A DNA stretch of 64,000 nucleotides from Apostichopus japonicus. Lineage: Eukaryota; Echinodermata; Holothuroidea; Aspidochirotida; Stichopodidae. The notes beneath the pieces were generated by a model. That model searched no databases. It saw only the letters and a program-made list of their open reading frames with translations, and was not told the DNA's origin. Position numbers and translations under genes: made by a program. This document shows positions 1 through 11,300 of the stretch, in pieces; within the stretch, counting starts at the first letter, position 1; each line of letters starts with the position of its first letter. The stretch is taken from contig NC_092572.1 in NCBI RefSeq assembly GCF_037975245.1, positions 7,765,501 through 7,829,500 on the forward strand, read 5' to 3'.

Positions 1-210
1 ACTACTTTGCAGGAGGGGTTGTTCAGACAGGTGATTAATTTTATATATTTAGTAGCCTGTTGCCCTTCATTTTGTTCTACTTAAAGTTCGGGAAAAAAAT
101 TGGGCCCCTCTTAGAAATCCTGTGCACGCCACTGATTATAGATCATTTAGCTGCCGTCCTCACTTTGAGATAAATGGTAAATATTACAAATGTAATTTTT
201 AATGTCTTAC

Positions 211-280
211 CTCCAACATTCATGAATGACATTAGTAAGACCGCAACGGGAAGAATTTTCTGTTGCATCAAATCCATCAT
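211..280 (-). CDS. Signal-peptide exon of a NACHT receptor gene running off the left edge
   Basis: Reading leftwards from ATG at 280, this exon encodes 23 codons plus one base: two methionines, a short polar stretch, then a hydrophobic core (LPVAVLLMSF) ending in NVGG. It stops at a consensus donor (GGAG/GTAAGAC), so it leaves in phase 1, as Ig-receptor signal exons usually do. It matches exon 1 of the two complete NACHT receptor genes (24494-24560 and 55401-55470). The rest of this gene copy would lie to the left of base 1, so nothing can be said about whether it is intact. No in-frame ATG lies upstream before a stop, which supports this start. Confidence 0.7.
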
Positions 281-1189
281 GTTCTTGAAATATATGAAGA
301 TCACTGTGTATCTAGAAGATAACAATATATATAGTATTTAGACAATTACAAAAAAATGACTCTTCTCATTCACATAAACGTTGAACATCTATTTGATATA
401 CAAGTAGTCGTCGGGAAATAAGAACAAGGAATAGGTTCCTGTCCGAATTCTCTGTTTCAAAGTTGTAATGGCTGTTTCAAATGAACTAATGTAATAGGCC
501 GCACGTTTGTGGGTTATTGCAAAATGGAAAGTAAGTTCCCATTAATAATATTTAGTTCTAAACTCACTAAAAGATTATATCGTAACATGATGATATTCAC
601 CAGTTCTAACCCTATACCTTAACGAGTTAACGAGACTAAACATCGCTTCTTCCTAACAGGACACGGAACAAATACTCTAAATATAGAGTAAGTAAATATT
701 TCATTGAGGAAAATCCTAACGTTTTCCATGGAAAATTTGACTAGGAATTAGTTCATGCTATATGCACCATTGTGTTCTAATGCATATTGAAAACAATATC
801 ACAGTCCATGAGTCCATGTATACACCTGCTAGAAAGGCCTTAATTAAGACAAACCACCGCCGACAAAGTTGACAACGTTCAGAGTATGACCGACCTTCGT
901 GTGTCTGATGACGTAAGCCATAATGACGAACATCTAAACAAGATTCACCTACAGAAAAGGGAACAGGTACTATTGTTACTATATGAATCATTCATTAACC
1001 TAATTCCAAAACTCTTGACAAAGAGCCACTTAATAAATGATTTAACGTCTTTTATTACCTACCTATTAATGAGTAATCTGCAAAGAAAGATCATGTGATA
1101 CAAATAAGGGCCTATTTTGAGCTCCATCAATTGTCATGTTTATAAAAACAATTTATATATATATATATATATATATACCTCTCTTTCAG
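281..1189. promoter_or_regulatory. Divergent spacer between NACHT exon 1 and kinase-B remains
   Basis: About 0.9 kb separates the minus-strand NACHT start from the first plus-strand kinase-B exon. It is the likely location of the NACHT promoter. I see no convincing TATA box or initiator. The same interval at 55471-56434 is nearly identical, while the module-1 version (24561-25190) keeps only patches. No coding segment is supported here. Confidence 0.3.
1154..1177. repeat. TA microsatellite
   Basis: This is a run of 12 TA units just before the polypyrimidine tract and acceptor of the first kinase-B exon. The homologous tract at 56345-56422 has 39 units, so it has changed length between two otherwise nearly identical copies. 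Confidence 0.9.
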
Positions 1190-3156
1190 TGAATACGGAT
1201 ACCAAACCACTTTTGCAATTTGCTTTAAAACCAATACCATTGTGTTACATACGCAACGGGGAAAACAAAGATTTAAATTGTTGTGCAAAAACATTGTCAG
1301 GTAAGATAACATTCCCTTTAATCGACTCATCTAAAGTTGAGCTGTATCAAAAAACAAAAAAAAGTTTTTCGTTTCCAATGGTCAGCACAATAAAACCATC
1401 ATCGCCTAATTACATGTATAACTGTGACTCTAATGAAAAGATAATATTCCAGAGCATAACTTGCTCGTAAACTAACAACCAGCTATCAAATACATGTTCT
1501 ATTGATTTCATTTTCTAAAGGATCAGCTACAATGAACGATGCAAGATCCTCCCAGAAGCTGGCATTACCTTTCAACGCTCTTCGGGCACATTCCGGTCAT
1601 TTAATGTTACTTTGCATCTTCTTCAACGAACGTGTTTCCCCGATTCATTTTTCTTTGCCCAGGGAATTATTCAGTCACTTGCTACGTTAAAGAGGGGGAG
1701 AAGGAGCTGAAAGGGAGGGGGAGGGGATAAAAAAGGTTTTAATGTAAATACCATTGAATGATTATGTCAAGTATGTACTCCATAATGGGATAAGGTCTGA
1801 ATAACTTATTTTGGAGACCCTCGCGAAACTCGGATAAAGGGGCAAACTACATTCTTCATAAGAAAATACATGATACGAAAGGGGAGAAAGTCAAACCGAC
1901 GCCTGACCCTCCCCCACACCCTTTCCGAGCACCAACTTACACGATGAAGTATTTGTTCTAATGTTGTTTGACTGGTTAATTTATATTTTGCAGTACATTA
2001 TTTAATCTGTTACGTGCAGTCGTATTTGGGATCTTTAAGACAATCAATACTTCATACAAGGAAATATGAATATATATATATATTGATATATTTTGTATGA
2101 AATATAAGTTAAGGATTGCGTTTTTCCTTCGGGTTGAAAGGAACAACAACTGGAAATTATACTTGGATAACAAGTTTTTCAGGTGCTTAAACGAATACTT
2201 AAACGAGTACACATCCCCTCCACTAACGTATAATGGAACATTTGAGTGTCTGCGTTTCTTAAAGTTTCACTTTTCTTGTCATTGTATTACTGTTGAGTAC
2301 ACATCTTTTTGACTACGATAAAAAGCCCACAGCAGTACGTATATGAAAACACTGCTACTGGACCTCATATCCTAAACTTGTGATGTATACTAATACAAGG
2401 GTAAACGTTATTTCAAACTAACATATACACACAAAAATTGACGTGGATTAACAGAAATTGTCCCGTGCTTTGGTACAAGGAAGTTTTAAATTACATATAT
2501 TGGAGCACCACTATAAGCACCACTATAAGAACCTCACAGTAATTACTTTGTATCAAAATACCTTTACTAATTTCTATATATTCCAATATGTTATTATTTC
2601 TATATATTTCTATATATTTCCATATGACGTACGTACAATAAGACATAATTAGGTCATAATTAAGATCATGCGTTTGCTATTAAGTTGTCTAACTAAATAT
2701 ACTTATTTTTTGCTTTCGTCCTGCCTATGGTCTGTCTACCAGCGTTGTACCTGAACAATTTCTTCTCTGTTATTTGGACAGTGTTAGCGCTATGATCTAT
2801 GTCTTTTGACCGCAGCTATGACAAAGATTGAAAAACTCATGAAAAAGGAAACCTAATTCGTAACATTTATGAGGGATATATGAACAAATATTCTAAATTT
2901 ATTCGTGGGACCGAGCTCAATGAATATTAGTAGCTTTAATTTTATATAAAAGCTTGATCTGATGGAAAGGTATGTGAAGTCAGAGAATTGCGACTTTCAG
3001 TGCAACGGTTACGTTGTGATATATTATTCAAGAAATAACTTTGCTTCCTAATTACGGTAACCCATTTTGGTATTCCAAACAATGCTCATGTGACTACCTT
3101 TTAGGTTTCTTTGTGAATTGCCTAACATGTAAGTTTGCAGTTTTTCACTTCAACAG

Positions 3157-3267
3157 AAACGTCAACCAATTGCATGGATGGCTCCCGAGAAAATTTCCAT
3201 GCATGAATATTATCAAGGTAGCGATGCATGGGGATGTACCGAGCTATTATGGGAGTGTTTCCTCTAG
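3157..3267 (+). pseudogene. Kinase-B exon with APE motif, copy 0
   Basis: The exon begins after TTCAACAG in phase 0, as its kinase-A counterpart at 43382 does. The frame encodes the end of the activation loop and helix F: IAWMAPEK, a short spacer, then YYQGSDAWGCTELLWECF. This closely follows the receptor-kinase pattern WMAPE...SDVWSFGVLLWE, and the spacing from exon start to APE is the same as in kinase A. A TAG at 3265-3267 replaces the glutamine expected just before the donor. An overlapping open frame in another register is not the coding frame. Confidence 0.65.
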
Positions 3268-4108
3268 TTATAACGATACTCTAAATATCACTTTCTCGAG
3301 TATAGTAATGAATGCGGTGATTGTGTTATTTTGCTATGTAATCGATCCCCAAGTATTGTATCTCTTTCTTATATATTTTATATTTCCTCTGTTAGTTTTT
3401 TTGTTTCTGAAATCATTGCTTGTTTAATATTAACTGGTGTTGGGGAAACATACAAGATAACATAGTTCACGATTCATGTGGAAATTATGATGGGCTCTAC
3501 GGTAATAACAAAACTTCTTATAGTAGTTTAGGCGATAACCAGTATCTTCTTGATATTTAAGCGCACTCGTATTGGGACAAAGGTCAATGGCAACTGATAA
3601 CATTAAAGGTATATATTCTCATACTGAAGATCACATGCGTTAAAGCATAAAGGCTTTCTTTATATTCTCATGGGAGAGAGCAATGGGAATAAATTAACAA
3701 GATAAATGTCTAACTTGATGTTTTTATCTTTACTGAAATCCTATTTTCAAGAGTTAGCGAATCTGAGGTCGACAAACAAACCATAGTGGGCAGTATCACC
3801 CCACAACCTCTTTGTTGACCTAGAGCTGTATAGGATATATTCAATTTTTACTTTGAACATTTTGTAGATTTAAAAACGCTGGAAGAAACATTTCTTTGCC
3901 TCCTTTTGCATAACTCTACCTTGCCATTAGCGGAAAAATTAATCCTTGTAGTCTTGTACGATCTTCTGACAAGTTATTCATATCATATCTGTAATTTGAA
4001 TTAATACATGAACCAGTTAGGCAGAAAGGGGCATGTCATAGCGGTATGATTTCAAACCGATATTTATGAGGGGCAGTAAAGTGCCCGTCCTTCCACCTCA
4101 CCACCATA

Positions 4109-4123
4109 CCCCCCCCCCCCCCC
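4109..4123. repeat. Poly-C tract
   Basis: A run of 15 C in non-coding sequence. It is repeated at 59241-59255. Homopolymers like this are prone to length error in assemblies. Confidence 0.85.
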
Positions 4124-4430
4124 ACTACAACTCCATATCCTGACATCAAAACTGAATTGGCTGCAGAGTCAGCTACCCCGAAAATTGTAAAGAGCAAAAT
4201 TAAAAAGGAAGCTTCACGTAACTAAATGATGAGATTATTTATTGAACTTGGGGTTACAGATAGTTAGGGAATTTTTTACTTTTAGTCATTAGTATTACCG
4301 TTTACTTCGTAGGTATGGTATTCTGCTCTCTACTTGGCCTACCAGAAAAGGTAGCTAACTTACTTAGTATGATAGCAACTAAATAAAAAATATGGTGTCA
4401 ACATTGGAACAGGTAAGAATTGTAGGTCAT

Positions 4431-4477
4431 ACTACTACATACTACATGCATACTACATACTACATACATACTACTAC
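4431..4477. repeat. ACTACATA-type short tandem repeat
   Basis: Irregular tandem copies of ACTACATA/ACTACT fill about 47 bp. The copy at about 59563-59591 is shorter. There are no spacers and no dyad, so it is an ordinary minisatellite. Confidence 0.75.
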
Positions 4478-4945
4478 TTCATATAGGTCTAATTAGTTAA
4501 AGTATTCGGACATGAACTATGAAGGCTTTTGACAAGTATAGTGAGATTATAAATGTACCAGGAACAATATATATATGTATACCAGTGATACTATCGACGA
4601 AATGTAGAGATGCATCTTGTTTCTTTGACTTTTAGTAAGGATAAAAATTACGATAATCAGCATGTAATGCAACTGTGCTATGACATCAAGTGACTTGCAA
4701 TGCACATTAAACAGGAAACAAAGTCAACCAGAGATATGTCGTTCATTTTGAAATGTTTTTTGGGGTCAGGTTACACTTCCGGGGGCCAATTGTCAAGTTG
4801 ACTCTGGCTCTCGAAGCCTCTTACGACGACAGGTTGTTAAACATGATCGGAAATGTTGTCTTGTTTCGAAGTAAGGACGTAAACGCATATGCTCAATGTT
4901 ATCCCTCATTAAAATTACATACACTTAGATTATTTCCATATGTAG

Positions 4946-5083
4946 ACGGAACAACCACCGTTACACGCAGAAAGGAAGCAAGACACAGCCGAATCTAAGC
5001 CAGTGACCGATGTAGAAGAATCTGCCCATTCGATGTCATATTTCGTCCTCGAGTCAAAGTTACAAACACATAGTTATGTCTAG
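4946..5083 (+). other. Conserved open tail exon, copy 0
   Basis: After an acceptor (TATGTAG), 45 codons are open and end at TAG. The peptide starts TEQPPLHAERKQ, continues with DTAESKPVTDVEESAHS, and ends SYV. The module-1 copy at 28483-28620 has the same length and ending (NDYV), and the module-2 copy at 60059-60190 is open to a different stop after a 10-nt loss. Three copies open in one frame, with mostly conservative changes, suggest a real last exon, probably the C-terminal tail of kinase B. It matches no domain I know. Confidence 0.4.
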
Positions 5084-6822
5084 TTAACTATCATACATGA
5101 TCATTGCATTAAATACAATGTGACAGTTTACTACTTCAGAACGCTGCAACAATCAATCGTTCCATTAACTTGACACACTAAAGTCGTCACTTTCAGGGCC
5201 TGCCAAAGCATAGAAGTTTTCAACTGACATATCATACCACCTCGTGGTAGCTGATGTCTTGTCATGTCTCTTGCAAATTTTGCATATCATGCCCGTTTAT
5301 ATTTTCAACTAGAACTGGAGCAAGTTTAGCATACTGAACCCAAAACTGTCAATCTGCTCACCCGGATTAATATCAACATTTACTAAAGAATTTCTAAATT
5401 GGTTAAGTCTATAGGCTAGCACCTTCAGACCTCCTTATTTTTACACTAGCTGTATGCTACTTTGATTTATGCTATATCACATAAATTCACAAAAGCAATA
5501 AAGGTAAACTGTTAATATGCCAAAACAAGCATTACATTAGGTTATTTTAGCCACTTTTGTTTCGAGCGGATGAACATTAATTTCATCATGGTATGATACC
5601 TATATAAGAATAGTTCCATGCAGTGACGCAATAGGCCTACTCGTCTTAACACTAACGGCAGTGATTACAATGATAACTGCATATATCACATTTTATGCAC
5701 GGATGATTTACATGATACGTGTTAAACCGCCAGTATATTGAAATGAAATTAGAAATCCTATATGCATTAAGTAAATATTTAACATGGATACCCTGTTCAA
5801 AGTACACCCTAAAAATATAACAATGAGATTAACAATGTATGCGTGCTTCTACAACAGCAATTGTGTCAATTGCGTCTACATACTATATACTACATCCCAT
5901 TTTACACCATGTATGATTATATGACCAATGTGAGAGCCAGCCGGGAGACTCCTCTCATTTCCAACCAATAGCAAACTAGGGAAGCAGGGGAATGAGGGGG
6001 GGGGGGGGGTTAGGCATAGTCTCAGATGCCGGGGTTAGAATGTAGGCTGGAAAAACATGATGGATACTAGGAATACATGGAGATTACGAATGGGGACCAG
6101 GTGAAACATGTGGCATTTGTGCTTTCGACTCCTTGGAACTTGGAGACATACACCCATTATCCACGACTCCGCTCTTCTCCCCACTTTACCACACATATAT
6201 ATATACGCAGTTGTTTTCTCGTATGTTCCGACTCTTAGTCGAAATCACACCATAACCATAACACAAGTTAACTTATATTTTTGTAGCATATAGGTTAGAC
6301 ATATGAACCCAAAAGCTATGATGCTGAATAACCCAGGCTTAACGGTCGATAATTCAGGATTGTCGCCGATAATGCATGTTTATCTAAATTATTTTCTCTA
6401 CTGTTAATATAAATCGCTATAGGTTACTAATCCCATGTTTAGAAGTTACAATTTTGGAATGAAAATGTTTTATTGAGTGGGTAGGAAAAATTCGTTCCGT
6501 GGTCAAAACAAATTTCCTATCAAACATATCTCAGCAGATGAGACGGAAAGTTGTATGGCTGGGTGTCACTGGCATGGCAGGTATTGCAATTGGGATTCAG
6601 AAAATTATGAAAATTATGATATCTCATAAGAGGTTGTCGATTCATTTTGAGCATATCCTTGCAGTATCGTTTAACAAAACCGTCAAGACAATATGGTTTT
6701 TTAACATGATTTAAACAGTTTTTAGTCGTTAACAGTTTAGTCAATTGAAAATGTCCTGGTTCGCTTTCTCATTTGTTTAAGAAAAGATGATTCCAAAGTT
6801 TCCAGAGAGAGAAATCGAAAAA
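5084..6822. other. Non-coding spacer, module 0
   Basis: No coding segment can be supported here. It contains a poly-G tract (5996-6009), a short TA tract (6193-6204) and a remnant of the degenerate 21-bp repeat (6335-6390). At about 6391 roughly 0.9 kb is missing relative to module 2 (61535-62430). Short open frames at 6499-6744 persist in the other copy only because the DNA is nearly identical. Confidence 0.6.
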
Positions 6823-7370
6823 TTACCTTAATTTCATCAATACTTGGTTTAGATTAGGTGAAAAATGCAGCACAGTGGTAACCAAACGTTCAACGTTGTG
6901 TGAATATATTACGTTAACAGTGGCAGTAGAGCCTGGGGTTTGTGGCCCCTCCACTATCCTGTCCTTTGAAAAAGTCCCCACTTCATACATTAAAAGTGTG
7001 ACCCTCTTTGTCAATGAAAGGGATTTTTTTATGAATCTTAATGATTCTATCTTTATATGCAAATTTAGTATTACTATATTTTAGCACCATTTCGTACAAT
7101 ATAAACAAATATGACCTTTAATTTCTACGAAGTTAATATTTTCGTGTGCACTTGTTCATAAAGCAAAATCATGTAGTCACGCATTAATCATCGAATGCCA
7201 CAAACGTCTATATAACAAATATTCAGAATAGAGGCTCATTTAAGGATTTCACAACAGTTCCCTTATAACTTCCATCAAAAATATCCAAGACTTTCAACAG
7301 AGCCAGTACAGTGGATCTGTGAAGCTTCCAAATTCGCACTGTCGGTCTCCACTATACCCCTACCATGCCC
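6823..7370 (-). other. Unrecognised open segments shared by two modules
   Basis: On the minus strand, about 7370-7255 reads TVRIWKLHRSTVLALLKV followed by DGSYKGTVV, and 7062-6823 reads through VGTFSKDRIVEGPQTPGS and ends with VLMKLR just before a GTAATT donor-like sequence. Both are present at 62867-63400, where the second frame is longer. They look more protein-like than the surrounding sequence, but I do not recognise a family and the near identity of the two copies limits the test. They may be exons of an unrelated gene or part of an old mobile element. Confidence 0.25.
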
Positions 7371-7464
7371 ACCCCCCCCTCCCCAACACACACATACACA
7401 TAATCTACCAAATAGAGCTAGAAATGTAAATGCGACAAAGAAACACATATTTTTTCTTGTCTTT

Positions 7465-7640
7465 TACAACTAAGTACTACAAGGACGTGTTGTGCATGAA
7501 CAATAGTAGTATGAGTACAACGAACAATTATAATCATTAACTGGATGAGAACTGGGAGTACACTGTGAGTAATCAACGTCGCAATTGGTGTCAATGATCT
7601 AAGGTAAACGTGTTGGAAAAAAGATCAACTGATCTTTTCA
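7465..7640. repeat. Ectopic second copy of the kinase-A Ig-exon relic
   Basis: About 175 bp here repeat 8170-8350 almost base for base, including the degenerated end of the first Ig exon. The collinear site in module 2 (about 63498-63540) lacks this piece and has about 40 bp of different sequence instead. The piece was therefore copied in from its neighbour about 700 bp away. Confidence 0.75.
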
Positions 7641-8259
7641 TTTGTATAATGGAATGTTAACTACAAACATAATAATATAGTTAATCTCCTAAAGCAAACT
7701 TCATTTACTCTCCAAATTAGCGCTTTTTCCAATAACCATGGTCTTCCATCCAAATGATACGAACATTAGCGTAGCTAGGTTGGTGTCAATACCTGGGGCG
7801 CGGGTTGCAGGGGATTCGATGCGGGTTGGTGTTGGGCTTGGATGCGGTAATGTCAAACACAGGAAAGAAATAAGCGCTCATTTGCTGCATCTCAAACGGG
7901 TCCCATGTTCCTTTTGACTATGAAGGAGCCACATCCTTGTGGCTAGAGGTATCAGAAATCAAAACTTGATCATCCAAGCCCAGACAAATGGTTGGCCTTG
8001 TGTGAGTTGTATTTATACCATACTTTTATTGCTGTAATGGGGCACCATTGCTCTTTGCCACGCCACGCCACGCCACTTGCAAACCTACCTACGTTTTTGT
8101 GAAACATGATTCGAAACAACCAGTCTAAACTAGAAAACATGGAGATATACTATTTAAATTTAAGATCATGTTTACAACTAAGTACTACAAGGACGTGTTG
8201 TGCATGAACAATAGTAATATGAGTACAACGAACAATTATAATCATTAATTGGATGAGAA

Positions 8260-8386
8260 CTGGGAGTACACTGTGAGTAATCAACGTCGCAATTGGTGTC
8301 AATGATCTAAGGTAAACGTGTTGGTAAAAAGATCAACTGATCTTTTCATGTGTGGTTCATGTCCAAGATAAATTTAAAGCATGCAT
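8260..8386 (+). pseudogene. Relic of kinase-A first Ig exon, copy 1
   Basis: The sequence matches the end of the intact exon at 38185-38266. The frame reads VAIGVNDLR, stop, TCW, stop, KDQLI and then VVHVQ, against VRYTCWRKDQLI in module 2. The donor GGTAAAT has become GATAAAT. No signal-peptide exon is visible upstream. Kinase A of module 1 therefore cannot make its secreted N-terminus. Confidence 0.75.
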
Positions 8387-11300
8387 CTACTTTCAGTGGT
8401 TGTTTAACAAATGTAGCTATTTGTCATCAATAAATTTCAAATCAGCTAATCATTGATATTTATCAGGGTTTATTTAATCATGATGATGAATATTTCATTG
8501 TGCGGAAGAACTTTCAATATAAATGTATATGTTTTCCTTATTATTAATTATAGTTACACCAGCAATTGAAATTGTTGGGGAAAACGTAGTTGTAAATACG
8601 TATACTAGCAGGACATTTTCGGCTATTGAGGTTTCGGATGTAGAGATACAATGTGCTATTTTCAACACAATCCTACCGTTAAACGCGACGTGGTTACAGA
8701 ACGGAATTTATAAAAAAAAACTGAATCTTTTAATGACGTCACGAAACTAGAGATGACTAATTTGACATCAAATTTCAAGTTCAAAATTAGAGTCAATATT
8801 CAAAATTTCACATGTAAAGTTAATGGCGGATATGTAGTCCACCAAGAGAGTGAAATTTTAATTCGCATCCAAAATCCAAACTCAGATACACCACACGACA
8901 CATCAGGTAATAATGTCGTTCATTTATGACTTCCATTTAATTATAGTTTGGACTCATAACGAGATACCTCAGTGAAACGTTATTGAAGCTCGGTACAGTT
9001 TTCTTCACTTTCTCAGACAAGCAAATGCTCTATTGATTGTTCGTTCCTTAAATCAGTGGTAATTTGGATCACGAAGAGAATACTAATATCAATTGTAAAC
9101 CGGCCTTTATTATTTAAAGGAACTATGTAATTAATGAAGTGCCATTAACACAAGCAAAAAAAACTTATAAAAATCTTTTTCTTTACTCAATTACTCTATA
9201 CAGATACTGATGAAGGCAAAATTGGCGCATATTATTTTATCGTTCCAATCCTCTTCACTATATCGACCGTGACGAGTTTACTGATGTTTTATAAAGTTCA
9301 GAGTACGTAAATATATGCTATGATGGTATTGTTATTGGATTAATCTATTCATACTGACTTATGAAAACAAACTACAAAGTTTGAAACGTCACTGAAAACG
9401 TATTAATTTAATGGGGCAAACGAAGCTTCAGAAGTAGTTTGCCACAAAATTGAGACTCAATTTGTAAATTTCACGTGGCCAGTATAATATTTGGACGATT
9501 ATCAAATTGCTGAACTGTCTATTTCCTGTCGCCCTTCTTTGCAATTGTTAATCTTTCAAAGGACCTGTTAGGTAAGTTTGGAGAATGCAAGTAGCTTAGC
9601 ATTACAGCCCACATGACTGAGATTAATTTCAAAATAAAAAAAAATGTTTCAAGAGCAACCCTCTTCTGTCAATTTTGTGTAACCGAAAATAGTTAATTGT
9701 TATAAACTTACTAACAATTCAATCCGACTTCGATATCAATTCCCCTCATCTTGATAATCATTTTCAAAGTAAATTAAAACTTAGTTTCACAATAAAAATA
9801 AACATTCCTGTTGGAATTAAACAAGTCATTATTTTGAAAAGGAAGGGAAAATGTAAGGATAAATTATTTCTGCAAATTAAAAACAAAACAAACAGAAAAT
9901 AAAAAAACGAAAATAAAGATAAAACTTTAGTCCATCTTAAAAATCAGGAGCTTAACGTGACGTCCTTTTCATTTCTGTGCTGTTACAGAATAGGTACATG
10001 TGATTATATTTCACACACTGTCTTATTTTTAGGGCTTAGATCACAGAGGATGGGCACTAAAGAGAGAACAGAGTAAGTCACTTCAACTTCCTTATCTGAG
10101 CTGTAAACACATATTCAAATTAACATGAAGTTTCCTAATGAAGTTATACTCAGCTATACTAAGCTCTTATAATTTGTACAATTTGGGATTTGTGTCCAAA
10201 TTTATGCTTCTTTCTTCACAATAACAGTTACATATTTTGTCTTCATATTATCGCATTTCTAAGAATTATATTTTGTTTCCGTTTGAGGTAGCAGTATACT
10301 GAAGTTTTCATTAAACCTATTTGTAATAGTCAATATTTAGTTAATTTAATGTTATTTCAAGGGTGACAACAACATAATTTGAAACAATCAGCATACCTGT
10401 AAGTGAAGAAGTACAATATGAATCTCCAGACGATATGCATGGTTGGTGGTAAGTTTCGTTTTCCTTCTAAAACCTGCTTATTTATCAATTCCGTACGATC
10501 AGAGTTGTGGGAAGGTCGATGATAACTATAATTCATTGTAACAAAACTGAGTTGATGACTAAAAATGTTATAGTAATAAAGAATGCTTGTTAAATATGTA
10601 TTGTAACGATTAATATGCAATATTGGTAAATTCCTAATCTATACACAGAGTACGCAAGATGCTGTGGGTTTTTAATGCCGTCCCTAGACAAATAAAAGGC
10701 AATATAGGTAACGAAAACAACCAATAGTTTGACAGTTTAGATGAGCAGTGTTTAAAACTGAGGTCACTGCTTCGACTACCGTTTTATCCATAAGTTTTTT
10801 TACTCTTTTCCATTTTCTCTTGGCTTTTCAAAGAGTTCTACTTCTATGGAGACAACACTGTGTTAAATCGAGGGGACATTATACTGACGAGCTCTATACC
10901 TTGTACGGGACGAATGAAGAGATGGATAGCATCTAGGAAAGGAAAAAATAGATCGCTTATAGTAGCAAATACTTTGTGTGGTATCTTAATGTATGTTGCA
11001 TAGCTTCCTGATTACTTCACTATACTCTAACTACTGTTTAATTAAATATATACAATGCTTGCATTACCAATATACTATGTATGAAGAGATCGATGGCATC
11101 GAAATGAAAAGACAGATCCCCGTATAATAGCAAATAGGTTGTATGTTATGTAAATGTTTGTTGCATAGCTTCTTGGTTAATACAGTACACTCTAACTCTA
11201 GCAACTATGAAAAGAAACCGTTTGTTTGCAGGGCTCCTCCAGTGTATCAGAAACAGCAGCGGGTGCTATATCAGTCATGGAATCTAGATGAGTCGTCCAA

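Larger units (their letters stand above)
1190..5083 (+). pseudogene. Kinase B, copy 0: broken remains of a receptor pseudokinase
   Basis: Several exons align in order and in phase with kinase A. Exon 1190-1300 (111 nt, phase 1 in and out) has the beta-3 lysine motif CCAKTL. Exon 1521-1631 (111 nt, phase 1 to 1, the same size as in kinase A) is the alpha-C helix, ending HSGHLMLLCIF. About 2730-2847 is the catalytic-loop exon, with a 2-nt loss and a donor changed from GT to GA. Exon 3157-3267 gives KRQPIAWMAPEK, then SDAWGC and LLWECFL, and ends in TAG. A possible alpha-G/H exon lies near 3868-4006 (weak). A tail exon lies at 4946-5083. No ectodomain or transmembrane exon is visible upstream. 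The stop in the WMAPE exon, the frameshift and the lost donor make this a pseudogene. It could instead be a fragment whose upstream exons were never duplicated. Confidence 0.6.
1..8117. repeat. Segmental duplication, tail of module 0
   Basis: This segment is collinear with 55192-64000, at what looks by eye like about 95% identity or better, including intron sequence. It holds the first exon of a NACHT receptor gene, the kinase-B remains and the following spacer. The main differences are a gap of roughly 0.9 kb at about 6391 (matching 61535-62430), a longer TA tract in the right copy, and an extra copied piece at 7465-7640. The module-1 equivalent (24200-30570) is much more diverged. The segment ends at about 8117-8171, where the kinase-A relic of module 1 begins. 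Confidence 0.85.

Noticed and set aside
3041-3427. 128-codon plus-strand frame
   Set aside because: It overlaps the kinase-B APE exon in the wrong register; the register giving WMAPEK and SDAWGC is the one with family motifs.
3868-4006. Possible kinase-B alpha-G/H exon (TLPLAEKL, LYDLLTSY)
   Set aside because: The resemblance to LPVLSKP and LYEVMTSC of kinase A spans a position where kinase A has an intron, so it may be chance. It is mentioned only as tentative.
4431-4477. Repeated ACTACATA units as a CRISPR-like array
   Set aside because: There are no unique spacers, the units are short and irregular, and the genome is eukaryotic.
4753-4998. 81-codon plus-strand frame
   Set aside because: It is broken in module 2 and its end runs across the tail exon in another frame. 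A weak similarity of its LEASYDDRLLN part in module 1 was not enough to call an exon.
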